Assembly: GCF_018390645.1 (NCBI RefSeq)
Contig: NZ_JAHBGC010000038.1
Coordinates: forward strand, 327,911-391,910
From: Ancylobacter dichloromethanicus
Lineage (GTDB): Bacteria > Pseudomonadota > Alphaproteobacteria > Rhizobiales > Xanthobacteraceae
Direction of reading: 5' to 3'
DNA length: 64,000 nucleotides
The translations under genes and the position numbers were made by a program. The notes under the pieces are model-generated. The model saw nothing but the letters and a program-made list of their open reading frames with translations, did no database searches and had not been told where the DNA came from. Shown one piece after another: positions 1 to 7,554 of this stretch. The number at the start of each line of letters is the position of its first letter. The stretch's first letter is position 1.

Positions 1-146
1 TGCCGCACGTCCATGTCGAGCCCTTCCAGCGCGGTGACGGCATTGGCGAACCGCTTGCCGACCCCGCTGAGGCGCAGCAGCGCCGTGCCGGGGGCGGTGC
101 CGGCCACGCTCTGCCGCGAATCGAGGTCCGGTGCCGGTGCGTTCAT
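1..146 (-). CDS. ABC transporter ATP-binding protein, NitT/TauT type (N-terminal 48 residues)
   Basis: The first 48 codons of a gene that runs off the left edge. The translation opens with a short hydrophilic leader and then reads LLRLSGVGKRFANAVTALEGLDMDV, split here as LLRLSGVGKRFANA and VTALEGLDMDV. This is the typical first strand of an ABC ATPase, ahead of the Walker A loop, which lies outside the window. The gene is downstream of, and on the same strand as, the NMT1-type binding protein that ends at 208, so it probably energises that importer. The family is known from the context and the N-terminal pattern only. The substrate cannot be deduced from this fragment. Confidence 0.75.
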   Translation of the reverse strand, partial: MNAPAPDLDSRQSVAGTAPGTALLRLSGVGKRFANAVTALEGLDMDVR

Positions 147-207
147 GCGCGGTCGATGCACAGGGGGGAGGGCGATGGCATCTGCGCCCGGCAATCTCGG
201 CGGCGCA

Positions 208-1239
208 TCATTTCGGCGCCAGTTCCTTGCCGACGCTCTTGTTCACGAACTGCAGCGTGTAGGATTTGGCGTAGTCGATGCCGGGCTCCAGCACCTTGGC
301 CTTCACCATCCTGTCGTAGAAATCCTTCATCCGCGCATCGGTCATGGCGCCGATACCGAGCGAGGCGGTGTCGCCGGAATCGACGATGCCATATTCCTTC
401 ATCTTGGCGATGGAGAAGGCGATCATGGCGTCGGTCATTTCAGGGTTGTCCTGCTTGATCAGCGCATTGGCCTTCACGTTGTCGCCGTAGAGATAATTGT
501 ACCAGCCGATGATCGAGGCATCGACGAAGCGCTGCACCAGGTCGGGATTGCGCTTCACCAGTTCGCTGCGGGTCTCGATGGTGGTGGCGTAGGTGTCGAA
601 GCCGTAATCGGCCAGCAGGAACAGCGTCGGCTTGAAGCCGCCCTGCTGCTCCACCGCATAGGGCTCGGAGGTGACGTAGCCCTGCATGGCGCTGTTCTTG
701 TCGACGAGGAACGGCGCGGCGTTGAAGGTGTACGGCTTCACCTGGTCCTCGCTGAAGCCGTATTCGTCGACCAGCCACTGGTAATAGCTGGCCAGGCCTT
801 CCTTGGAGATGAACAGGGTGCGGGTCTTGAGCTGCTCGAATTCGGTCACGTCCGGATGGGCGATCAGGACCTGCGGGTCCTTCTGGAAGATGGCCGCGAC
901 CACCAGAGTGGGAATCTCCTCGACGACCGAGGAGATCGCCTGCAGCATGTTGCCGCCCATGTAGAAATCGATCTTGCCGACCGGCAGCAGCAGCCGGTTG
1001 TTGGCCTGCGGACCGCCCGGCTGGATGGTGACATTGAGCCCGTATTTGGCGTAGGTGCCGTCCGCCAGCGCCTGGTAGAAGCCGCCATGCTCGGCCTGCG
1101 CGACCCAGTTGGTGCCGAAGGTGACCTTGTCGGCGGCATGGGCCGGCTTGGCGGGCAGCAGCGCGGCGGCCACCAGCGCGGCGGCCACCAGCGCGGCGAG
1201 GGGGAAGAGGCAACGCAAGCGCGACAGACGCGGGCGCAT
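208..1239 (-). CDS. ABC transporter substrate-binding protein, NMT1/THI5-like
   Basis: Periplasmic binding protein of 343 residues. A signal peptide (basic start, Ala/Val/Leu-rich core, cleavage near AHAA-DKV) is followed by a mature start of the form TFGTNWVAQAEHGGFYQAL, which is the NMT1/THI5-like (NitT/TauT, pyrimidine-precursor) fold. Family members bind small nitrogen or sulfur compounds such as hydroxymethylpyrimidine, riboflavin-like molecules, nitrate or taurine; the ligand here is unknown. I prefer the ATG at 1239 over the ATG at 1251 because a GGAG lies 6 bases before it and overlaps the first ATG. The signal peptide core is encoded by a 15-bp tandem duplication (1161-1190). The gene is transcribed with the ATPase at the left edge and is divergent from the RidA/creatininase/Ldh operon, so the two units may share a substrate pathway (inference). 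Confidence 0.85.
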   Translation of the reverse strand: MRPRLSRLRCLFPLAALVAAALVAAALLPAKPAHAADKVTFGTNWVAQAEHGGFYQALADGTYAKYGLNVTIQPGGPQANNRLLLPVGKIDFYMGGNMLQAISSVVEEIPTLVVAAIFQKDPQVLIAHPDVTEFEQLKTRTLFISKEGLASYYQWLVDEYGFSEDQVKPYTFNAAPFLVDKNSAMQGYVTSEPYAVEQQGGFKPTLFLLADYGFDTYATTIETRSELVKRNPDLVQRFVDASIIGWYNYLYGDNVKANALIKQDNPEMTDAMIAFSIAKMKEYGIVDSGDTASLGIGAMTDARMKDFYDRMVKAKVLEPGIDYAKSYTLQFVNKSVGKELAPK

Positions 1240-1402
1240 CGAAATCTCCATCCGGGTACGTTGAGGCGGTGCGTGACGGAAGCTGTGCCGCCATGATAGG
1301 CGAGCTTATTCGCCATGCACATAGGCCTTGGCGACAGGCCCGCGCAATGCGGGAGGCTCACTTTTCGGGCCTGCCTGCCGTGCCCAGCCGGAGAACTCAG
1401 CC

Positions 1403-1690
1403 ATGCTCCGTCATCTCGTGCCGCCCAGCATCCGCCGGCCTTTCGCGCGCGACAGCCATGCCGTGCGCATACCGCCCGGGGCCCGCCCGCCGCTGGTTTC
1501 CGGCCAGCTCGGCGTGTCGGTGGAGGACGTCATTCCCGAGAGCGTGGAAGCGCAGGCGGCGCTCTGCCAGGCCGCCATCTACGCCTGTCTCGCCGATCCG
1601 TCGCCGGCCTCGACGCTGATGATCGTTGCCGGCTTCACCCGCCCCGAATTCAAGGTGGAGTTCGAGGCGCTGGCGGCGACGATCGATTGA
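1403..1690 (+). CDS. RidA-family protein with an internal in-frame deletion
   Basis: A 95-residue protein. Its first half (PPGARPPLVSGQLGVSVEDV, then ESVEAQAALCQAAIYACLA) and last part (DPSPASTLMIVAGFTRPEFK, then VEFEALAA) are recognisable as the start and end of a RidA/YjgF-family imine deaminase. RidA proteins are normally about 125-130 residues. The roughly 30-35 residues that usually separate the first helix from the C-terminal strands (the stretch containing the internal strand and second helix) are missing, without a frameshift or stop. The arginine expected in the C-terminal motif is present (FTRPEF). The start at 1403 is chosen because homologous sequence begins there; upstream ATGs in frame give an unsupported extension. 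It heads a plus-strand operon with the creatininase and Ldh genes. It may be a decaying gene or a shortened functional variant. Confidence 0.6.
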   Translation: MLRHLVPPSIRRPFARDSHAVRIPPGARPPLVSGQLGVSVEDVIPESVEAQAALCQAAIYACLADPSPASTLMIVAGFTRPEFKVEFEALAATID

Positions 1691-1729
1691 GCCTAAAACG
1701 CGCCCATTGCATCGACCGGACCTTGCGAC

Positions 1730-2548
1730 ATGCCCCCCAAACGCTTCTGGACCGAACTCACCTGGCCCGCCTTCGCGCAGGGCGACACGCAGAACTGGAT
1801 CGCCGTGCTGCCGGTGGCGGCGGTGGAGCAGCACGGGCCGCATCTGCCGGTCGGCGTCGACGCCTTCATCGGCGAGGGCTATCTGAAGGAGGTGGCGCGG
1901 CTGCTGCCGGCCGACATCCCCGCCGTCTTCCTGCCGTTGCAGTCGATCGGCAAGTCCAACGAGCATATCCATTTTCCCGGTACGCTGACCCTGTCCGCGG
2001 AGACGGTGACCCGCGCCTGGACCGAGATCGGCGAGAGCGTGCACCGCGCAGGCGTGCGCAAGCTGGTGATCGTCAATTCCCATGGCGGCAACGTGCCGAT
2101 TCTCGACCTCGTGGCGCGCGAACTGCGCGCCCGGCTGGGCATGCTGGCGGTGACGGTCTCCTGGCATCGCTTCGGCTACCCGGAAGGGCTGTTCACCGCG
2201 CAGGAGCGCCAGCACGGCATCCACGCCGGCGGGGTGGAAACCGCGCTGATGCTGGCGTTCCGGCCCGACACGGTGCGCGAGGACGAGGTGCGCGACTTCC
2301 CGCCGGTGACGCTGGCGATGGAGCAGGAATTCGCCTTCCTGCGCGCCGGCTCGCCGGCCGGCTTCGGCTGGATGGCGCAGGATATCCAGCCCACCGGCGC
2401 CATGGGCGACGCCAGCGAGGCGAACCTGGAGAAAGGCGAGGCCTGCGCGCTCTACGGCGCCCGCGCCTTCGTCGAACTGCTTGGCGACGTGCACCGTTTC
2501 GACCTGTCGCGGCTGCCGGCGGGCCCGCTCGGCGGGGCGGCGCTCTGA
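1730..2548 (+). CDS. Creatininase-family metal-dependent amidohydrolase
   Basis: A 272-residue cytosolic hydrolase of the creatininase superfamily. The family signature residues are visible: E33-Q-H35-G, D44, SHGGN at 117-121, and HAGGVET at 165-171. These supply the dinuclear metal site (Zn or Mn) in known members. The family includes creatinine amidohydrolase, FAPy deformylase and MftE-type peptidases, so the exact substrate cannot be named. It lies 40 bp after the short RidA-like gene, and its stop overlaps the start of the Ldh-family gene by one base (TGATG), implying translational coupling. The neighbours (imine deaminase-like protein, oxidoreductase, divergent small-molecule importer) suggest breakdown of an imported cyclic amide or amine; this is inference. 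Confidence 0.85.
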   Translation: MPPKRFWTELTWPAFAQGDTQNWIAVLPVAAVEQHGPHLPVGVDAFIGEGYLKEVARLLPADIPAVFLPLQSIGKSNEHIHFPGTLTLSAETVTRAWTEIGESVHRAGVRKLVIVNSHGGNVPILDLVARELRARLGMLAVTVSWHRFGYPEGLFTAQERQHGIHAGGVETALMLAFRPDTVREDEVRDFPPVTLAMEQEFAFLRAGSPAGFGWMAQDIQPTGAMGDASEANLEKGEACALYGARAFVELLGDVHRFDLSRLPAGPLGGAAL

Positions 2549-3597
2549 TGGAAGGCTCGGTCGCCCGCATGGGGTTTCACGGTCGCACTCTCGCACTCGA
2601 TGCCGCGCGCGCCTATGCGGCGCGGGTGCTGGAGCGTTTCGGCACGTCGCCCGCTAACGCCGCCATCACCGCCGACGCGCTGGTGCGCGCCGAGGCGGAC
2701 GGCCTCGGCACGCACGGCCTGACGCGGCTGCCGAGCTACGGCGCCATGGCGGCGGCGGGCAAGATCGACGGCCACGCGGTGCCGAAGATGCGCCGCGTCG
2801 CGCCCTCGGTACTGGCGGTGGATGCCGGCAACGGTTTCGCCTACCCCGCTCTTGCGCTCGGCCTGCCGGAACTGGCGGCGATTGCCCGCGAGAGCGGCAT
2901 CGCGCTGATGGCGGTGCGCCGCTCCAGCCATTTCGGCGTCGCCGGCCAGCCGGTGGAGGCGCTTGCGCGTGAGGGGCTGGTGGGGCTCGCCTTTTCCAAC
3001 GCCTCGGCCTCCATCGCCCCGTGGGGCGGCAAGCGGGCGGTGTTCGGCACCAACCCGATCGCCTTCGCCACGCCGCTGAAGGGGCGGGCACCGGCGGTGG
3101 TGGACCTTTCCGTCGCCAGAGTGGCGCGCGGCAACATCCTGGCCGCCGTGCAGCGGGGCGAAGACACCATCCCCGAGGGCTGGGCCTTCGATGCACAGGG
3201 CAACCCGACCACCGACGCCAAGGCCGGGCTCGCCGGCACCATGGTGCCGATGGGCGACGCCAAGGGCACCGCGCTGGCCTTCGTCATCGAGGTGATGGCG
3301 GCGGCGCTGACGGCCTCCACCTTCTCCTTCGACGCGCCGAGTTTCTTCGATGGCGAGGGGCCACCCGCCGCGGTCGGCCACGTGATCATCGCGATCGATC
3401 CTGGCGCGATGGCGGGCGACGCCTATCTCGACCATCTGGAGCGGCTGGCGCGGGCCATCGAGAGCGAGCCCGGGGCACGCCTGCCGGGCGCGCGCCGTCT
3501 CGTCAATCGCGCGCGCGCCGCCCAGGAGGGCGTGACGCTGAGCGCGGGGGTGCAGCGGGCGCTGGCGCAGATGGGGTTCGAGGATCTCGCGGAATAG
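2548..3597 (+). CDS. Ldh-family (malate/L-lactate dehydrogenase-like) NAD(P)-dependent oxidoreductase
   Basis: A 349-residue enzyme of the Ldh_2 fold, unrelated to classical lactate dehydrogenase. Visible family features are the N-terminal helical dimerisation region with EADGLGTHGLTRLPSY, the SSHFG motif containing the catalytic histidine, and the NPIAFATP stretch near the cofactor site. Relatives act on malate, ureidoglycolate, 2,3-diketogulonate, sulfolactate or delta-1-piperideine-2-carboxylate. An imine-reductase role would fit a RidA-like neighbour, but that is inference. The ATG at 2548 overlaps the creatininase stop codon. The operon ends at a strong hairpin about 35 bp downstream. 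Confidence 0.85.
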   Translation: MEGSVARMGFHGRTLALDAARAYAARVLERFGTSPANAAITADALVRAEADGLGTHGLTRLPSYGAMAAAGKIDGHAVPKMRRVAPSVLAVDAGNGFAYPALALGLPELAAIARESGIALMAVRRSSHFGVAGQPVEALAREGLVGLAFSNASASIAPWGGKRAVFGTNPIAFATPLKGRAPAVVDLSVARVARGNILAAVQRGEDTIPEGWAFDAQGNPTTDAKAGLAGTMVPMGDAKGTALAFVIEVMAAALTASTFSFDAPSFFDGEGPPAAVGHVIIAIDPGAMAGDAYLDHLERLARAIESEPGARLPGARRLVNRARAAQEGVTLSAGVQRALAQMGFEDLAE

Positions 3598-3632
3598 GCG
3601 GGGCGGCCGGGCGGACCGGGCAGCCTGACAGC

Positions 3633-3660
3633 AAAAAGGCCCGGACAGGTCCGGGCCTTT
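3633..3660. terminator. Bidirectional Rho-independent terminator between the Ldh gene and ppa
   Basis: A 9-bp perfect G+C stem (GGCCCGGAC at 3638-3646 with GTCCGGGCC at 3649-3657) is flanked by AAAAA on the left and TTT on the right, so it can terminate both convergent transcripts. Confidence 0.85.
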
Positions 3661-3705
3661 CGCGTGTCGCCGCGCCAAAGCGGCGCCGGGGTCACCAATA
3701 CGCGG

Positions 3706-4230
3706 TCACTTATAGGCGGCTATCGCCTTGAGGATCAGCTCGCGGGCGCGCTCGGGGCCTTCCCAGCCGGCGATCGAGACCGTCTTGCCCTTCTCCAGAT
3801 CCTTGTAGTGAGTGAAGAAGTGGCCGATCTGATCGATGATCAGCGGGGGCAGGTCGGCATAGCTCTTGACCTTGGCATGGTAGGGGTAGACCGAGTCCGC
3901 CGGCACGGCGAGGATCTTCTCGTCCCCACCCTTCTCGTCGGTCATCATCAGCACCCCGATCGGCCGGCACGCGATCACCGAGCCGGCGAGCAGCGGAATC
4001 GGCGAGACGACGATCACGTCGATCGGGTCGCCGTCATCGCCGAGCGTGTTCGGGACGAAGCCGTAATTGCCGGGGTAGAACATCGGCGTGTGCAGGAAGC
4101 GATCGACGAACAGCGCGCCCGATTCCTTGTCGATCTCGTACTTCACCGGCGCGCCGCCGGCCGGGATCTCGATGATGGCATGAACTTCGTCGGGCGGGTT
4201 GGGCCCGACCGAAATGCGCGAAATATCCAT
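3706..4230 (-). CDS. ppa: Inorganic pyrophosphatase (family I)
   Basis: Soluble pyrophosphatase of 174 residues, the normal bacterial length; it hydrolyses pyrophosphate to phosphate and so drives biosynthetic reactions. Recognisable segments run in order: [11 protein letters not shown], the KYEIDKESG stretch, [16 protein letters not shown] and the acidic metal-binding core [10 protein letters not shown], followed by the [16 protein letters not shown] region. The start at 4230 is supported by a GGAG about 8 bases upstream and by family length; the longer open frame to 4398 has no homology. It is monocistronic, convergent with the Ldh gene, and divergent from the zinc operon. Confidence 0.95.
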   Translation of the reverse strand: MDISRISVGPNPPDEVHAIIEIPAGGAPVKYEIDKESGALFVDRFLHTPMFYPGNYGFVPNTLGDDGDPIDVIVVSPIPLLAGSVIACRPIGVLMMTDEKGGDEKILAVPADSVYPYHAKVKSYADLPPLIIDQIGHFFTHYKDLEKGKTVSIAGWEGPERARELILKAIAAYK

Positions 4231-4396
4231 GATTGGGCTCCAACGGGCTCCGGATCGACGGGCCGGCAAGGCCGGCGGCATGAGGCGCCCTCTCATAAGT
4301 CGATGCGGGCGCGCCGTCGAGACGTCTCGTCGCATCAATTCGACGGGCAGGCCGCATCGGCATGGCCGGCACGGACGCGATGACGCTTCGTCCGGC

Positions 4397-4452
4397 AATT
4401 GATACAGTATATCTTTTTGCTGGACGCGGGGTTGGGATATGCAGTATCAATT
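4397..4452. promoter_or_regulatory. Paired dyad operator before the zinc uptake operon (candidate Zur site)
   Basis: AATTGATACAGTATATC at 4397-4413 and GATATGCAGTATCAATT at 4436-4452 are inverted repeats of one another (15 of 17 positions), separated by 22 bp. Each half is itself a partial dyad. The right copy sits just upstream of the ribosome-binding site of the first gene of the zinc operon, a good position for a repressor. The half-sites resemble, but do not exactly match, the A+T-rich Zur boxes of Rhizobiales as I remember them. A zur gene lies at 19.8-20.4 kb in this window. Confidence 0.55.
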
Positions 4453-4471
4453 CCGCCTCTGGAGTTTGAGC

Positions 4472-4813
4472 ATGTCCGTCGCCCCCGTCCGCCTGCACGA
4501 CCACGCACCTGATCGCTCCCCTCCGGATGGGCGTGGAATGGCTGTCGCCGTCGGGCACGGGCAGGCTCATCCTCCGGGCCACGAACATGACCATGCCGGC
4601 GCCGCGCCGCGCGGCGCGGCGGGCCATGCGGGTGTTTCCCGCCGCCCCCACGGGCATCGCCATCACGCGCATGCGGCGGGGGAGCGGCATCCCCCGGCGC
4701 GACCGGGCTTCTCGCTGTTGCGGCTTTCCGCCCTGCAGCGCCTCGCCATCGCCCTGCCGCTGGCGGCGCTGCTCTGGGCGATGGCCCTGGCGGTGATCGG
4801 AGCCGGCGCGTGA
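4472..4813 (+). CDS. Small histidine-rich protein with a C-terminal membrane segment, first gene of the zinc operon
   Basis: A 113-residue protein of no named family. The first three quarters are rich in His, Pro, Ala and Arg (clusters such as GHGQAHPPGHEHDH and PHGHRHHAHAAGERH). One hydrophobic helix closes the protein (LAIALPLAALLWAMALAVIG). It looks like a membrane-tethered metal-binding tail. The ATG at 4472 is preferred over 4439 because a GGAG lies 7 bases before it and the 4439 codon falls inside the operator. Its stop overlaps the znuC start (ATGA). Position and composition suggest a role in capturing or buffering zinc for the ABC importer; this is inference. Confidence 0.7.
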   Translation: MSVAPVRLHDHAPDRSPPDGRGMAVAVGHGQAHPPGHEHDHAGAAPRGAAGHAGVSRRPHGHRHHAHAAGERHPPARPGFSLLRLSALQRLAIALPLAALLWAMALAVIGAGA

Positions 4814-5562
4814 TGGGCAACGTCCTTTCCTTCCGCAATCTTACCCTCGGCTATGACCGCCACCCGGCCGTGCATCACCTCGATGGCGAGGTGCCGGAAG
4901 GCGACATGCTCGCCATTTGCGGGCCGAACGGGGCCGGCAAGTCGACCCTGCTCAAGGGTATCGCCGGCGTGCTCTCGCCGCTGACCGGCCGCATCGAGGG
5001 GACCGTGCCGGCGCGGGAGATCGCCTATCTGCCGCAGGCGGCGGAACTGGACCGCTCCTTCCCCATCGACGTCTACGACCTTGTGTCCATGGGCCTGTGG
5101 CGCCGCGCCGGGCTGTTTGGCGGCATCAGCCGCGCCGATCGCGGGCGCATCGAGCACGCCGTCGCCGCTGTCGGGCTGGAGGGCTTCGAGGCCCGGCCGA
5201 TCGGCACGCTTTCGGGCGGCCAGATGCAGCGCGCCCTGTTCGCCCGCCTGCTGCTGCAGGATGCGCGCCTGCTGCTGCTGGACGAGCCGTTCACCGCGCT
5301 CGATGCCGGCACCATCGCCGACCTCACCGCGCTGGTGAACCGCTGGAACGGCGAGGGGCGCACCGTCATCGCCGTGCTGCATGATTTCGAGCTGGTGCGC
5401 GGCCATTTCCCCCGCACCCTTCTGCTTGCCCGCGAGGCGGTCGCCTGGGGCGCGACCGGCGAGGTGCTGACATCAGACAATCTCGCCGAGGCGCGGCGCA
5501 TGTGCGAGGCCTGGGACGAGGACGCCCCCGCCTGCGCGCCAGCATCGGGGAGGGCGGCGTGA
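4813..5562 (+). CDS. znuC: Zinc (metal) ABC transporter ATP-binding protein
   Basis: A 249-residue ATPase component of a cluster-9 metal importer. Walker A is GPNGAGKST (37-45), the Q-loop lies in YLPQAAE, the ABC signature is LSGGQMQR and Walker B is LLLLDEPF. A switch histidine sits in AVLHDFELV. The ATG at 4813 overlaps the upstream stop; the GTG at 4810 would add one residue. The gene overlaps znuB by one base, so the operon is tightly coupled. Manganese cannot be excluded from the ATPase alone; zinc is preferred from the His-rich binding protein and the CobW neighbour. The system could equally be called aztA-like. Confidence 0.88.
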   Translation: MGNVLSFRNLTLGYDRHPAVHHLDGEVPEGDMLAICGPNGAGKSTLLKGIAGVLSPLTGRIEGTVPAREIAYLPQAAELDRSFPIDVYDLVSMGLWRRAGLFGGISRADRGRIEHAVAAVGLEGFEARPIGTLSGGQMQRALFARLLLQDARLLLLDEPFTALDAGTIADLTALVNRWNGEGRTVIAVLHDFELVRGHFPRTLLLAREAVAWGATGEVLTSDNLAEARRMCEAWDEDAPACAPASGRAA

Positions 5563-6428
5563 TGTACGATCTTCTCATCGGTCCCTTCGCCGAGTTCGAT
5601 TTCATGCGTCGCGCGCTGGTCGGCGTGCTGGCGCTCGGCGTCGGGGCGGGCCCGATCGGCGTGCTGATGATGCTGCGCCGCATGAGTCTTGCCGGCGACG
5701 CCATGGCCCATGCCATCCTGCCCGGTGCCGCGGTGGGCTTTCTCGCCGCCGGGCTCAACCTGTACGCCATGACCGCCGGCGGGCTGGTGGCCGGCTTCGC
5801 GGTGGCGCTCGGGGCCGGCGCGGTGGCGCGGGCGACGCAGATGAAGGAGGACGCGGCGCTCGCCGCCTTCTACCTGATCTCGCTGGCGCTGGGCGTGCTG
5901 CTGGTGTCGCTGCGCGGCTCGAATGTCGACCTGCTGCATGTGCTGTTCGGCACCGTTCTGGCGCTCGACGACGCAACTCTGCTGCTCATCGTCTCGATCT
6001 CCAGCCTCACCCTTGTGGCGCTGGCGCTGGCCTGGCGGCCGCTGGTGCTGGAGAGCGTCGATCCCGGCTTCCTGCGCTCGGTGAGCCGGGCCGGGGCGCC
6101 GACCCATCTGATTTTCCTGGCGCTGGTGGTGATGAACCTGGTCGGCGGCTTCCACGCCCTCGGCACGCTGCTGGCGGTCGGGCTGATGATGCTGCCCGCC
6201 GCCGCCGGACGGTTCTGGACCCGCGAACTGACGACACTGATCGGCCTCTCGGTGCTGATCGCCTGCGGCTCCGGCGTGTTGGGGCTGCTGGTCTCCTATC
6301 ATTCCGGCGTGCCTTCCGGGCCCGCCATCATCCTCGTCGCCGGCGGTGCCTATGCGCTGTCGGTGTTGTTCGGGCCGGTGGGCGGGCTGCTGCCCCGCTT
6401 CCTGCCGCAACGCCATCTTGAAGCCTGA
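5562..6428 (+). CDS. znuB: Zinc (metal) ABC transporter permease
   Basis: Integral membrane permease of the ABC-3 family, 288 residues with about eight to nine hydrophobic segments. The family motif near the N-terminus, MLRRMSLAGDAMAHAILPG, is the zinc/manganese permease signature. The start at 5562 overlaps the znuC stop by one base; the longer open frame from 5502 lies inside znuC. It forms the membrane channel for ZnuA-delivered metal. The sequence looks close to the AztB-type permeases of other alphaproteobacteria, but I could not test that. Confidence 0.88.
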   Translation: MYDLLIGPFAEFDFMRRALVGVLALGVGAGPIGVLMMLRRMSLAGDAMAHAILPGAAVGFLAAGLNLYAMTAGGLVAGFAVALGAGAVARATQMKEDAALAAFYLISLALGVLLVSLRGSNVDLLHVLFGTVLALDDATLLLIVSISSLTLVALALAWRPLVLESVDPGFLRSVSRAGAPTHLIFLALVVMNLVGGFHALGTLLAVGLMMLPAAAGRFWTRELTTLIGLSVLIACGSGVLGLLVSYHSGVPSGPAIILVAGGAYALSVLFGPVGGLLPRFLPQRHLEA

Positions 6429-6440
6429 GGAGCCCCCCGC

Positions 6441-7421
6441 ATGCTCACCCGCCGTCTGTATCTCGCCGCCGCGCTCGCGCTCGGCGCGGCCCTTCCCTTC
6501 GCGGCCCCCGCCGCGGCGCAGGAGGCCGCGACCAAGATCCCGGTGGTCGCCTCCTTCTCCATCCTCGGCGATTTCGTCAAACAGGTCGGTGGCGACCGGG
6601 TCGAGGTCACAACCCTGGTCGGCCCCAATGGCGACGCCCACGTCTTCCAGCCGGCGCCGACCGACGCCAAGAAGGTGGCGGCCGCGCAGATCGTCTTCGT
6701 CAACGGCCTCGGCTTCGAGGGCTGGATCGATCGGCTGGTGAAGGCCTCCGGCACCAAGGCCGAGATCGTCGTCGCCACCAGGGGCATCACGCCGCGCGAA
6801 ATGGCCGAGGAGGACGAGGAAGGGCACGATCATGCCGACGCGCATGACCACGACAAGGATCACGACCACGATCACGCCGAGCATGACCATGGCGGCATCG
6901 ATCCGCATGCCTGGCAGTCGGTGCCCAATGCGGAGATCTACGTCGCCAATATCCGTGACGCGCTGATCGCCGCCGATCCGGCGGGCAAGGCGGCCTACGA
7001 GGCCAATGCCGCCGCCTACACCGCCAAGCTCCAGGCGCTCGACGCCGAGGTGAAGGCCGCGGTGGCGACCATTCCGGCCAGCAATCGGCGGATCATCACC
7101 TCGCACGACGCCTTCGGCTATTTCGGTGCCGCCTATGGCATCGAGTTCATCGCCCCGCAGGGCGTTTCCACCGAGTCGGAGGCTTCCGCCAAGGACGTCG
7201 CCCGCATCATCCGCCAGATCAGGGCCGAGAACATCCCGGCCGTGTTCATGGAGAACATCTCCGATCCGCGGCTGGTGAAGCGCATCGCCAAGGAGACCAA
7301 GGCGAAGATCGGCGGCGAACTGTTTTCGGACGCGCTCTCCGATGACAAGGGCCCGGCGAGCACCTACATCGACATGGTGAAGAACAACATCGCCCAGCTC
7401 TCCTCGGCCCTGTCGAGCTGA
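6441..7421 (+). CDS. znuA: Periplasmic zinc-binding protein of the metal ABC importer
   Basis: A 326-residue cluster A-I solute-binding protein with a signal peptide cleaved near AAAQ-EAA. Likely metal ligands are the His in DAHVFQP, the His in GIDPHAW, the His in TSHDAFGYF and the Asp in ELFSDALS. Between the first two lies an acidic, histidine-rich loop of about 30 residues (EDEEGHDHADAHDHDKDHDH and on), a hallmark of zinc rather than manganese binders. It follows znuB by 12 bp and closes the transport operon. A weak GC stem follows the gene. Confidence 0.9.
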   Translation: MLTRRLYLAAALALGAALPFAAPAAAQEAATKIPVVASFSILGDFVKQVGGDRVEVTTLVGPNGDAHVFQPAPTDAKKVAAAQIVFVNGLGFEGWIDRLVKASGTKAEIVVATRGITPREMAEEDEEGHDHADAHDHDKDHDHDHAEHDHGGIDPHAWQSVPNAEIYVANIRDALIAADPAGKAAYEANAAAYTAKLQALDAEVKAAVATIPASNRRIITSHDAFGYFGAAYGIEFIAPQGVSTESEASAKDVARIIRQIRAENIPAVFMENISDPRLVKRIAKETKAKIGGELFSDALSDDKGPASTYIDMVKNNIAQLSSALSS

Positions 7422-7434
7422 CCCCTGATCTGTC

Positions 7435-7470
7435 CGCGTCCCGGGCGGCCGCAGGACGGCACGGGACGCG
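7435..7470 (+). terminator. Possible stem-loop after znuA
   Basis: CGCGTCCCG at 7435-7443 pairs with CGGGACGCG at 7462-7470 (9 bp, 18-base loop). No T-tract follows, so termination is uncertain; it may only attenuate read-through into the CobW gene. Confidence 0.4.
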
Positions 7471-7554
7471 TGGTATATTTGAACGGACAAGCGGTCCCCG
7501 ATCGCCGCGCGGCGGCGTCCGGGACGACGCGTTTGAGACTCACTGGAGTTCACC

